Under the pieces are notes generated by a model. That model did not search any database. It was not told the DNA's origin and worked only from the letters and a program-made list of their open reading frames with translations. Source: UBA7887 sp964408735 (GTDB lineage: Bacteria > Pseudomonadota > Alphaproteobacteria > UBA7887). From it: a stretch of DNA of 15,798 nt. The translations under genes were made by a program, and so were the position numbers. How positions within the stretch are numbered: position 1 is the first letter of the stretch; every line of letters starts with the position of its first letter. Of the stretch, positions 1 through 7,479 are shown piece by piece. The DNA lies in the NCBI GenBank assembly GCA_964408735.1, contig CAYPAX010000105.1, positions 1 to 15,798 of the forward strand. The letters are read 5' to 3'.

Positions 1-1
1 C

Positions 2-829
2 TATCTGATGGTTCTGCCATCTCTGTTCTACCTCTATTCCCTTGCCGTCATCGACATCGAATCGGCCTCCGACCTGGAAGCCATGCTGGCGGCCGGCTAT
101 GCCTTCGTGCCCTTTGTGGTGGTCTCGGGACTGGCGATCTTTCCGCTGACGGCGCTTGAAGGCGCGCTTTTTGCGGCGCCTCCCATTCTATCCGTCGTTG
201 TCGCGGCGGCCCTTCAGCTCGAAGTCATCGCCTGGGCAAATTACCTGGCGGTGCTTTGGCTGCTCCTGATTCTCGCCGCGGTCGCCACCATTGCCGGCAT
301 GGGGCAGATGCACTTCATGTCGGGGCTGGTGCACCAATCCGCGCATGATGTCCTCACCAACGCCTTCTCCCGGCGCTATGGCGAGGAGTTGCTGTCGATG
401 CATTTCAGCCAGGCCAAACGCAGCGGCGCGCCGCTGTCGCTGATGTTTCTCGACATCGACAATTTCAAGGGCATCAATGACAATTACGGACACGAGGCTG
501 GTGACGCGGTCTTGCGGGACATGGCGCAGACCTTGCGGCAGAAGCTCCGCGAAAGCGACGTCGTGGTGCGCTGGGGTGGCGAGGAGTTCGTTGTCATCAT
601 GCCGCAGACCGATAGCGCCGACGCCGTCACGCTTGCCGGGCGCCTGCTCGACGGCGGCCTCGGGACGCGCCCTGACGGCATGCCTCTTACGGCCAGCATG
701 GGCGTTGCCGAGCATGCCGTCGATGCCGAGGACAGCATCGGCGATATGGTCGATGCCGCCGACCGCCGCATGTATGCGGCCAAGCGAAGCGGCAAGAACC
801 GCGTGGTCGCGACCAACGCCGAGGTCTGA
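2..829 (+). CDS. Membrane-anchored diguanylate cyclase (GGDEF), probably 5'-partial
   Basis: Predicted to make cyclic di-GMP from two GTP at the inner membrane. Counting from the ATG at position 8, residues about 32-98 form two or three hydrophobic membrane segments and residues about 112-268 form a GGDEF domain. The active-site motif is GGEEF (190-194). Five residues before it sits RESD (181-184), the RxxD product-inhibition I-site, so both catalysis and feedback look intact. The C-terminal signature DAADRRMYAAKRSGKNR is present. The frame is open back to the window edge, so the real start and more membrane segments or a sensor region probably lie upstream; the ATG at 8 is only the first one visible. 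The usual D-x-LTGLxNRR entry motif is here DVLTNAFSRR, a mild deviation. The next gene also encodes a GGDEF protein, 142 bases away on the same strand. The family call is firm; the input signal is unknown. Confidence 0.9.
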   Translation, partial: YLMVLPSLFYLYSLAVIDIESASDLEAMLAAGYAFVPFVVVSGLAIFPLTALEGALFAAPPILSVVVAAALQLEVIAWANYLAVLWLLLILAAVATIAGMGQMHFMSGLVHQSAHDVLTNAFSRRYGEELLSMHFSQAKRSGAPLSLMFLDIDNFKGINDNYGHEAGDAVLRDMAQTLRQKLRESDVVVRWGGEEFVVIMPQTDSADAVTLAGRLLDGGLGTRPDGMPLTASMGVAEHAVDAEDSIGDMVDAADRRMYAAKRSGKNRVVATNAEV

Positions 830-971
830 GCCAAGGCCGGAGCGGCGCCGGCGGAAACCAAGACATGCGCTAGCCAGCGGCTCTCCACCGGCGTATAAGA
901 ATCATTCAAATACGGGAAGAGGCACGTCGTCGAATATCGCCCGCCACGCAAGTTGGTAGCACGGTGCAGAT
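830..971. other. Intergenic gap between two diguanylate cyclase genes
   Basis: This 142-base gap holds no convincing gene. A short GC hairpin (GCCGG at 836-840, CCGGC at 848-852) directly follows the upstream stop but has no T-run, so it is not a clear intrinsic terminator. TATAAG at 894-899 could be a -10 element, but no -35 match lies at the right distance. The ribosome site before the ATG at 972 is weak (GGTG about 7 bases upstream). Confidence 0.4.
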
Positions 972-2309
972 ATGGCAAAGACTACGTTTCCAGACGCCGC
1001 GCCGGCTTTAGCTGCGGACACGACGGTAACGAAAGTCATTCTCGACAATATCGAAGAGGCGATATACGTGCGCGGCGCGGGCCGCGAGCTGTTATATATC
1101 AATCCTGCGGCCGAGCGGCTGACCGGCTGGTCGAGTGCCGAGGCGCTGAAACGTCCCTGCTTCGAGGTTTTCGGGGACGAAGGGGCAAAATGCAATCTCG
1201 ACTGCCCCATAGACCGGGCCAACAGGCTCGACCAGGCCATATTCCATACCGAAGGCAATCTCATAGACCGGCGCGGACAGCATAAGAGTGTCGGTGTCTC
1301 GATCTCTCCCGTTCGCGACGGCGAAGGGATTACCGCGACAGTCGTTCTGCTGCGCGATGTTACGCAGCTTCGCGACCTTGAAACGACCAACCTCAAGACC
1401 TTGATGGAGCTTGAGGCCACGCACCAGAGACTGCAGCAAAGCGAGCGGCGATTTCGGGGCTTCGCCGAGCTGTCTCATGACTGGTGGTGGGAAACCGACG
1501 CCGAACACCGCTTCAGCTATATGGGCGGGCCGAATGCGGCGGCACGGGAGCATATGATGGGCCGCCGCCGCGATGAGACCGTCGATACCAATTTGGATCC
1601 CGAGGCATGGACGCTTTTTCAAGAGTGTCTGGACAACTATGCCCTGTTCAGGGATTTCATCTATCCGCAGGACCTCAAGAGCGGCAGGCGGCGCTGGGTC
1701 AAGATCTCGGGAAATCCGATATTCGACGCGAACGATGTCTTTCTCGGCTATCGCGGCGTCGGCTCGGACATCACGACGGCGGTCGAAGAGAATCTGAGCC
1801 TTCGCGCGAGTGCAGAGAGGGACGTTCTGACAGGCTTGCTCAACCGCCGCGGATTCGAGAACGCCCTCAAGGCCTGCCGCAACGATCAACGCAATGCCGG
1901 CGCCAGGTTCGGCGTGGTGGTTATCGATCTCGACGGATTCAAGGCGATCAACGACGAACATGGCCATCAGGCAGGCGACCAGGTCCTGGTCGAGCAGGCC
2001 GCACGCCTGGTCGATGCCGTCAGGGATGACGATCGCGTCGGACGCCTGGGTGGCGACGAGTTCGCCATTTTACTGCGAGGGCTGGGCGAGAACGCGAGCG
2101 CAGATATGGTCGGGGCGAAGCTCTGTGAGTCCCTCAGCCGACCCATTCGGATCCAGGATGACGTTCGCGTGCAGCCGGGCGCGAGTATCGGTATTGCCAT
2201 GTTCCCGGCCCATGGCGACGAGCCGGCTGCGCTGCTGGAAGCCGCCGACCAGGCCATGTACACGGCCAAGCGGGCGGGCAAGAACCGGCACGCGATCCAT
2301 GAAGGATAG
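972..2309 (+). CDS. PAS-PAS-GGDEF diguanylate cyclase
   Basis: Predicted cytosolic sensor diguanylate cyclase of 445 residues; no membrane segment is visible. PAS domain 1 covers about 20-130 (ILDNIEEAIYV, INPAAERLTGW, VVLLRDVTQ). A short helical linker (about 133-160) leads to a divergent PAS domain 2 (about 160-272; it begins FAELSHDWWWETD and ends GYRGVGSDIT). The GGDEF domain runs from about 283 (DVLTGLLNRRGF) to 441. The active site is GGDEF at 360-364 and the I-site RxxD is intact at R351/D354. PAS domain 1 carries Cys63 and a Cys74-x3-Cys78-Pro motif, which might sense redox state or bind a metal. The ribosome site is weak. A small metallopeptidase-like gene starts 6 bases after this stop and is probably co-transcribed. 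There is no EAL domain, so synthesis rather than breakdown of cyclic di-GMP is expected. The signal is not deducible. Confidence 0.93.
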   Translation: MAKTTFPDAAPALAADTTVTKVILDNIEEAIYVRGAGRELLYINPAAERLTGWSSAEALKRPCFEVFGDEGAKCNLDCPIDRANRLDQAIFHTEGNLIDRRGQHKSVGVSISPVRDGEGITATVVLLRDVTQLRDLETTNLKTLMELEATHQRLQQSERRFRGFAELSHDWWWETDAEHRFSYMGGPNAAAREHMMGRRRDETVDTNLDPEAWTLFQECLDNYALFRDFIYPQDLKSGRRRWVKISGNPIFDANDVFLGYRGVGSDITTAVEENLSLRASAERDVLTGLLNRRGFENALKACRNDQRNAGARFGVVVIDLDGFKAINDEHGHQAGDQVLVEQAARLVDAVRDDDRVGRLGGDEFAILLRGLGENASADMVGAKLCESLSRPIRIQDDVRVQPGASIGIAMFPAHGDEPAALLEAADQAMYTAKRAGKNRHAIHEG

Positions 2310-2315
2310 AAGAAG

Positions 2316-2732
2316 GTGAGCGAGCAGCTCATCGTCACGTTCCTGCTCCTCATAGAATCGGTGCTGGGCTATCCGCCGCCGGACGGCATTCCGTCCGTGA
2401 CACGGCTGCCCGCCGCCGTGCTTGCCGAGCGCATCTGTGGCGCGCCCTGTCCCGTCAGGGCCGCCTTCATCGCCGACGAGGGCATTCTGATTGATGACGC
2501 GCTCGATCTCGACAACGATGCCTATGCCCGATCGATTTTCGTGCACGAGCTCGTGCACGCGGTTCAGCACGCCAACGGCACCCACGCGGCGATGAGGCCC
2601 TGCCAGCGTCATGCGGCCAGGGAATACGAAGCCTATGCGGTGCAGGATGCCTATCTTCGGCGCCGGACGGGAAATGGCGTGCTGGGCATACAGAAAGGCA
2701 ACCGCATGTGGCCACGCTGCTTCGATGACTGA
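2316..2732 (+). CDS. Small HELVH (HExxH) putative zinc metallopeptidase
   Basis: This 138-residue protein starts at GTG, with AAGGA (2302-2306) nine bases upstream supporting that start. The key feature is His77-Glu-Leu-Val-His81, a HExxH zinc motif in a helix (FVHELVHAVQHANG). Glu103 or Glu105 in AAREYEAYAVQ, about 22-24 residues downstream, would suit a gluzincin-type third ligand. Cys41/Cys45 and Cys96/Cys135 could form disulfides in the envelope. The first 18 residues are hydrophobic (LIVTFLLLIESVLG) but have no positively charged n-region, so a signal peptide is only possible. It follows the PAS-GGDEF gene by six bases and converges on the cyclase gene with only five bases between stops. 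I do not recognise a characterised family. It is far smaller than most secreted peptidases, and peptidase activity is inferred from the motif alone. Confidence 0.7.
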   Translation: MSEQLIVTFLLLIESVLGYPPPDGIPSVTRLPAAVLAERICGAPCPVRAAFIADEGILIDDALDLDNDAYARSIFVHELVHAVQHANGTHAAMRPCQRHAAREYEAYAVQDAYLRRRTGNGVLGIQKGNRMWPRCFDD

Positions 2733-2737
2733 GCGCG

Positions 2738-4507
2738 TTATTCGCCGGTCGCATCGAATCCGGCTAGGCGCATGCCTTCGAACCAGGTTTTCAATAATGG
2801 CCGTGCCGCCTCGGGGTCGAGGGGGAAGATCTGCCGCATCACAGCCTGCGGCGTGAGGTCCGGCTTGAGCTCGAGCAGTGTCGCCAAGGCAGCCCGAGCC
2901 TCGTCGAGCCGGCCGAGATGGGCGAGCGCCGCCACCAATGTGGAGTGCGGCTGCCAAGTCGATGCCGGTTGACGTATGGAACGCTGCGCGTCGGCCAGCG
3001 CGGACTCGAAGTCGTCCGACATGAAGTGCGACATGGCGCGCACCAGATAGAATGCCCAGACCAGCGGACCGCGCGGACTCAGGCGGATGGCACTGTCGCA
3101 GCTCGCTATGGCTTCCGCTCGTTGGCTCGCCAAGAGATGAGCGTTGGCTAGCCCGAAATAGGCGATGGCGAAGCTGGGATTGAGCCCGGTCGCGATGCGC
3201 AGCTCGGCGAGCGCGGCGGCGCTGTCGCCGCTCAAGGTGTATACCCGGCCGAGCGCGAAATGCCCTAACGCCTCCTTGTCGTCGAGGGCCACGGCCTCGT
3301 TGGCGAGCCGCGCGGCCTCGGCCAGGCTCTCTCGCGGACTGTCGGAAAATCCCGAGCTGATTTCGAATATGTGGCTGCAGGCGCGGGCCGCGACGGCCTG
3401 GGCGAAATTGGCATCCTGCTCGGCGGCCTGCAACAGCCAGCGCCGGGCTTCCGCGAGGTCGTCTGCCGTGTGTCGCCAAAGATGCCATAGGCCGCGTTGG
3501 TAGGATTCCCAAGCATCGAGACTGCCCGGCGGCTTGCGATGGGCGCGTTCGCGTTCGACCTCGCCCACCTCGCCTTGCAGCGCCGCGACCAGGGTTTCGG
3601 CCACCTCGTCCTGAAGGGCGAAGATATCGGCAAGCCCGCGGTCATAGCGCTCGGCCCAGATGTGGTTGCCGCTGGCCGCATCGATGAGCTGCGCGGTAAT
3701 GCGCACGCGCTCGCCTCCACTGCGCACGCTGCCTTCGACGACATAGCGGACGGCGAGCTCGCGACCCACCTGTTTCACATCGACCGCCTGGCCCTTGTAC
3801 GTGAAGGTCGAATTGCGGGCGGTGACCTGAAGCCAGCGCAACCGCGACAGCTCGGTGATCAGGTCTTCGGCTATGCCGTCGGCAAGGAACTCCTGGTCCG
3901 CATCGCCGCTGAGATTCTCGAAGGCCAACACCGCGATCGACGGCTTGGCGGATGCAACAGATTCCGCGGGCGGCTCGCCAGTGCCGGAGAGACTGGCGCG
4001 ATAGGCCCGCACCGGCCGGGCAATGTTCTTGACCTCATGCTGACCCAGGTCCACGAATGCCAGCGTGACTTTGCCCACGACTTGCTCGTGGGCGCTGGCC
4101 GACAGGCAGATACCGCCGGGCTCGGCCAGCGACTCGAGGCGGGCGGCGACATTGACGCCGTCGCCATAAATGGTCCCGTCGTTTTGCTCGAAGACATCGC
4201 CCAGGTTCACACCGATGCGAAAGAGCATTCGTCGCGCAACCGGCAGGTCGGCGTTGAGTTTGGTCAGAGTTGCTTGGATTTCGGAGGCGCCGAGAGTGGC
4301 CTCGACGACACTGTCGAACACGGCCAGCACGCTGTCGCCGGCGGTATCGACGATGCGGCCCTGATGGTCGCCGACATGGTCGCGGAAGGTCGCGCGGCAG
4401 GCGTCGAGCATCTCCATCGTGGCACGCTCGTCGTCGCCCATCAGGCGCGAAAAGCCGGCCACATCGGCGGCCAGAATTGCCGCGAGCCTCCGTCTCGCCT
4501 CGACCAT
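2738..4507 (-). CDS. Class III adenylate/guanylate cyclase with TolB-like and TPR regions
   Basis: Predicted cyclic nucleotide synthase of 589 residues. The cyclase homology domain spans about 1-170. Metal-binding Asp15 (ADVAGFSRLM) and Asp58 (TAGDSVLAVF) are present, as are the GDGVN motif and the transition-state pair Asn119/Arg123 (VNVAARLE). A TolB/CadC-like segment follows at about 188-310 (SIAVLAFENLSGD, FLADGIAEDLITELSR, IWAERYDRGLADIF), then TPR-type helical repeats from about 330 to 560 for protein contacts. This architecture is common in rhizobial-type alphaproteobacteria. No membrane segment is obvious. The start chosen is the ATG at 4507 because the conserved RRLAAILAADV lies just after it and a G-rich ribosome site precedes it; an in-frame TTG at 4537 would add 10 residues. 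It is divergent from the PhyH operon, with about 66 bases between starts. ATP versus GTP preference and the TPR partner are unknown. Confidence 0.92.
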   Translation of the reverse strand: MVEARRRLAAILAADVAGFSRLMGDDERATMEMLDACRATFRDHVGDHQGRIVDTAGDSVLAVFDSVVEATLGASEIQATLTKLNADLPVARRMLFRIGVNLGDVFEQNDGTIYGDGVNVAARLESLAEPGGICLSASAHEQVVGKVTLAFVDLGQHEVKNIARPVRAYRASLSGTGEPPAESVASAKPSIAVLAFENLSGDADQEFLADGIAEDLITELSRLRWLQVTARNSTFTYKGQAVDVKQVGRELAVRYVVEGSVRSGGERVRITAQLIDAASGNHIWAERYDRGLADIFALQDEVAETLVAALQGEVGEVERERAHRKPPGSLDAWESYQRGLWHLWRHTADDLAEARRWLLQAAEQDANFAQAVAARACSHIFEISSGFSDSPRESLAEAARLANEAVALDDKEALGHFALGRVYTLSGDSAAALAELRIATGLNPSFAIAYFGLANAHLLASQRAEAIASCDSAIRLSPRGPLVWAFYLVRAMSHFMSDDFESALADAQRSIRQPASTWQPHSTLVAALAHLGRLDEARAALATLLELKPDLTPQAVMRQIFPLDPEAARPLLKTWFEGMRLAGFDATGE

Positions 4508-4573
4508 GCCGTCCACCCCCTTGCCGTCGCACCGCAATAGTATGGCATAGTGCCCGCCGGAAGGAGTGGCAGC

Positions 4574-5566
4574 ATGCCTGAGACGACACCCTGGCAGCTA
4601 GGCGACGCCGTGGCCGAGATGACCGGCAACGTGGAGACGGCCAAGGCCGATCTGGCGCGTTTCGGCTATTGCCTGGTGGCCGATGCGCTCGATGGCGCGA
4701 CCTTGGCGGCGGCGCGCGAGCGCCTTGTCGATCAAGCCGAGGCCGAGCGCCGCGAGGGCATCGCCTTTGCCGACCAAGGCCCCGGCCAGACGTGCAACCG
4801 CGAGTTCGCTTTTGCCGCGCCGCAAGCCTTCACCGAGGCCGCCGGCGGGGTCAACCAGCGGGTCTGGATGCTGGTCAACAAGGGCCAGGTGTTTCGCGAT
4901 CTGGTGACCCATCCCATGGTTTCTGATCTGGTCGAGTCGGTGATCGGCCCGGATTTTCTGCTTTCCACCCTGTCGGCCAACATCGCCAAGCCGGGCGGCG
5001 TGCCCATGGCGTTGCACACCGACCAGTGGTGGCTGCCGCGGCCCCTGCCGCGGGACGAGGCGCCGGTGCGCGCGGGCGCCATGCGCCGCGGCGAATATTA
5101 CGGCGCGGATGATGGCGATGCGGCGCGAGCGATCAACCCTCCGGTGGTCTGCAACGTGATGTATTGCCTCAACGATTTCACGGAAGCCAACGGTGCCACG
5201 CGGCTGGTGCCGAAGAGCCATCTGACTGGGCTGCAGCCGCCTTCTGACGTGCCGCCGAGCACCCCCAGCATCGCGGCGGAAGCGCCCGCCGGCACGGCCG
5301 TGGTGTTCGAAGGCAGGCTCTGGCACGGCACCGGCGCAAATGTGGCCAATGGCCCGCGCCTCGGCGTGCTGGCCACCTTCTGCGCGCCCCAGTTCCGCAC
5401 CCAGGAGAATCACACCCTCGGCACCGACCCGGCGGTGCTCGCCGAAGCCTCGGACGAGCTGCTGGCGCGCCTTGGCTTTGCGACCTGGAACGCCTATGGC
5501 CGCATCGGCGACCCGCACATGCCGCGGGTCTATCCCACGCCGCCGGCGGTCGGAGAGATGGAATGA
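4574..5566 (+). CDS. Phytanoyl-CoA dioxygenase (PhyH) family Fe(II)/2-oxoglutarate oxygenase
   Basis: Predicted 330-residue oxygenase that couples 2-oxoglutarate decarboxylation to substrate hydroxylation. The iron triad is His148-x-Asp150 (MALHTDQWW) and His251 (GRLWHGTG); Arg262 (NGPRLGV) is placed to bind the 2-oxoglutarate carboxylate. The fold signatures NGATRLVPKSH and GTAVVFEGRLWHG are typical of PhyH proteins. The ATG at 4574 is chosen because AAGGAG (4561-4566) lies seven bases upstream; a GTG at 4550 in the same frame has no such site. It is the first gene of the five-gene operon and its stop overlaps the next start (ATGA, 5563-5566). A promoter must lie in the roughly 66-base divergent gap with the cyclase gene, but only weak matches are visible (TTGCCG at 4521, CATAGT at 4546). 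The substrate could be an acyl-CoA or a small organic molecule; the sequence does not decide. Confidence 0.9.
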   Translation: MPETTPWQLGDAVAEMTGNVETAKADLARFGYCLVADALDGATLAAARERLVDQAEAERREGIAFADQGPGQTCNREFAFAAPQAFTEAAGGVNQRVWMLVNKGQVFRDLVTHPMVSDLVESVIGPDFLLSTLSANIAKPGGVPMALHTDQWWLPRPLPRDEAPVRAGAMRRGEYYGADDGDAARAINPPVVCNVMYCLNDFTEANGATRLVPKSHLTGLQPPSDVPPSTPSIAAEAPAGTAVVFEGRLWHGTGANVANGPRLGVLATFCAPQFRTQENHTLGTDPAVLAEASDELLARLGFATWNAYGRIGDPHMPRVYPTPPAVGEME

Positions 5567-6237
5567 GCGATGTCGATGTCTGGGGCGCCAACAGCACGCG
5601 CAGCATGCGCGTCGTCTGGATGCTGCACGAGTTCGGCGTGCCGTTCACCCATTACGCCATCGGCTCGCGCACGGGCGAGACCCTGACCGAAGACTACAAG
5701 GCGCTCAATCCGAAACAGAAGATTCCCGCCTTCCGCCACGGCGACCTGGTCCTGAGCGAGAGCGTCGCCATCGCCCAATATATCAGCGAGGCCTTTCCGG
5801 TGCCGGAGGGGTTCATGGTTCCCGACGATGCCGCGGGCCGCGCCAAAGTCGCCGAATGGTGCTCCTTCGCCGCCATGGAGCTCGATGCCCATTCGCTCTA
5901 CCTCGTGCGCCGCCACAGGGACCTGGCTCAGATCTATGGCGAGGCGCCTGAGGCCGTGGCCTCGGCCTTCGAATATTGCGAAAAACAGCTCAACGCCATG
6001 GCGCCGCGCGTCGCAGCCGCGGCGCCCTATGTGCTGGGCGCGCAGCTGTCCGTCGCCGACGTGGTCTTGATGACATGTGTCGACTGGGCAATTCTTTACG
6101 GTGCCAAGGTGCCGGCGCCCTATCTCGCCTATCGCGAGCGCGTTGCCGAGCGCCCCGCCTTTCGCGCGGCCATGGCGCAGAACTTCCCCGACTTCGTCAT
6201 CGAGGATGGCCGCATCGTCGGCCCGAAAGCAAAATGA
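5563..6237 (+). CDS. Glutathione S-transferase family protein
   Basis: This 224-residue soluble protein has the two-domain GST layout. The thioredoxin-like N-terminal domain (1-80) starts with DVWGANSTRSMRVVW, where Ser11/Thr12 sit in the place of the glutathione-activating Ser/Cys. Next come the cis-proline motif KIPAF (Pro55) and the glutathione gamma-glutamyl contact ESVAI (Glu66-Ser67). The all-helical C-terminal domain (about 90-212) carries the LSVADVVLM folding motif. The length is normal for the family. It overlaps the PhyH gene by four bases and precedes the CoA-transferase by 12, so it is translated with them. In this setting it may conjugate, isomerise or reductively open a pathway intermediate. 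The subclass is not assignable by eye. Confidence 0.9.
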   Translation: MSDVDVWGANSTRSMRVVWMLHEFGVPFTHYAIGSRTGETLTEDYKALNPKQKIPAFRHGDLVLSESVAIAQYISEAFPVPEGFMVPDDAAGRAKVAEWCSFAAMELDAHSLYLVRRHRDLAQIYGEAPEAVASAFEYCEKQLNAMAPRVAAAAPYVLGAQLSVADVVLMTCVDWAILYGAKVPAPYLAYRERVAERPAFRAAMAQNFPDFVIEDGRIVGPKAK

Positions 6238-6249
6238 AGATGCGAGAGA

Positions 6250-7479
6250 ATGACTGACACAAAAGAGCCGAAAGGCCCGCTGCACGGCTTCCGCGTGCTC
6301 GACCTGACGACCATGGTCTCAGGTCCCATCGCGACCATGATGCTGGCCGACCAGGGCGCCGACGTGATCAAGATCGAGCCGCCGGCGGGCGAGCTCATGC
6401 GCCGCGTCGGCATCGACAATCGCGGCATGACCTCGTCCTTCCTGTCGTGCAACCGCTCCAAGCGCTCGCTCTCGGTCGATGTGAAGTCCGAGCAAGGCCT
6501 CGCCGTGGTGCGCAAGCTGGTGGCCACCGCCGACGTGCTGGTGCAGAACTTCCGCCCCGGCGCCATCCAGCGCATGGGCCTCGGCGAGGATGTGGTGCGC
6601 GAGATACGCCCCGACATCATCTATGTCTCGATCTCCGGCTTCGGCGAGGACGGGCCCTATGCCCAGCAGCGCGTCTACGATCCCGTCATTCAGGCGCTCT
6701 CGGGCCTGGCCGAGATCCAGACCGATCGGGCGACGGGCGAGCCGCGCATGGTGCGCACCATCATCCCCGACAAGACCACGTCGGTGACCGCGGCCCAGGC
6801 CATCACGGCGGCGCTGTTGGCGCGCGAACGCGGCGGCGGCGGCCAGCACGTCAAGCTCGCCATGCTCGACACCATGGTCGCCTATCTCTGGCCCGAGGCC
6901 ATGTCGGCGCTCAACTTCGTCGGCAACGAGGCCGATCCCGCGCGCGGCCAGATGGGCCTCGACCTGGTGTTCAAGACACTCGACGGCCATATCACCGCCG
7001 GTGCCGTGACCGACCGCGAATGGGCCGGCATGGCGCGCGCCTTCGGCCGCGAGGCGCTGATCGAGGACGAGCGCTTCGTCAGCCCCGCCGCGCGCTTCGC
7101 CAATATCAGTGATCGCCGGCGCATCATGGGCGAGGAGATCGCCAAGTGGCAGACGGACGAGATTCTCGCCCGCTTCGTCGCCGAGCAGGTGCCCTGCGCC
7201 CCCATCCTCAGCCGCGAGGATGTGCTCGAGAACGAGCAGGTGCAGCGCAACGCCATCATCGAGATCCATGAAGACGAGGTGCTCGGTCAGGTGCGCCAGC
7301 CCCGCCCCGCCGCGCGCTTCGAGACCACGCCGGCCGAGATACGTGCCATGGCACCGTTCCTAGGCGCCGGCAATGACGAGATTCTGAGTGAGCTCGGCTA
7401 TGACCGGGACGAGATCGCGCGCCTGCATGAGGCCGGCGTGCTGCAGCACAATCCCCCGCGCGAGGAGGATCCGGCATGA
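6250..7479 (+). CDS. CaiB/BaiF family (class III) CoA-transferase
   Basis: Predicted 409-residue CoA-transferase moving CoA between carboxylic acids through a covalent aspartyl intermediate. Family signatures run in order: LHGFRVLDLTTMVSGP (11-26), LADQGADVIKIEPPAG (32-47), NRSKRSLSVDVKSEQG (68-83), LVQNFRPGAIQRMGL (97-111), SISGFGEDGPYA (127-138). The probable catalytic residue is Asp174 in IIPDKTTS, followed by AALLARERGGGGQHVKLAMLD. The length is normal for the family. The ribosome site is GAGAG just before the ATG. The stop overlaps the next start as ATGA (7476-7479). As the only CoA-handling gene in the operon, it probably activates the acid substrate or product. Donor and acceptor are unknown. 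Family members also include racemases, but the position beside an oxygenase and GSTs fits a transferase. Confidence 0.93.
   Translation: MTDTKEPKGPLHGFRVLDLTTMVSGPIATMMLADQGADVIKIEPPAGELMRRVGIDNRGMTSSFLSCNRSKRSLSVDVKSEQGLAVVRKLVATADVLVQNFRPGAIQRMGLGEDVVREIRPDIIYVSISGFGEDGPYAQQRVYDPVIQALSGLAEIQTDRATGEPRMVRTIIPDKTTSVTAAQAITAALLARERGGGGQHVKLAMLDTMVAYLWPEAMSALNFVGNEADPARGQMGLDLVFKTLDGHITAGAVTDREWAGMARAFGREALIEDERFVSPAARFANISDRRRIMGEEIAKWQTDEILARFVAEQVPCAPILSREDVLENEQVQRNAIIEIHEDEVLGQVRQPRPAARFETTPAEIRAMAPFLGAGNDEILSELGYDRDEIARLHEAGVLQHNPPREEDPA

Noticed and set aside
836..852. GC-rich hairpin just after the first diguanylate cyclase as a terminator
   Set aside because: Five-base stem without a following T-run; could equally be chance in GC-rich DNA.
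2070..3512. 480-codon minus-strand frame spanning the end of the GGDEF gene, the HELVH gene and the cyclase 3' part
   Set aside because: It crosses three better-supported genes and is Arg-rich with no family features.
3497..4540. 347-codon plus-strand frame opposite the class III cyclase
   Set aside because: The minus-strand cyclase and TolB-like motifs are unmistakable; this is an antisense shadow.
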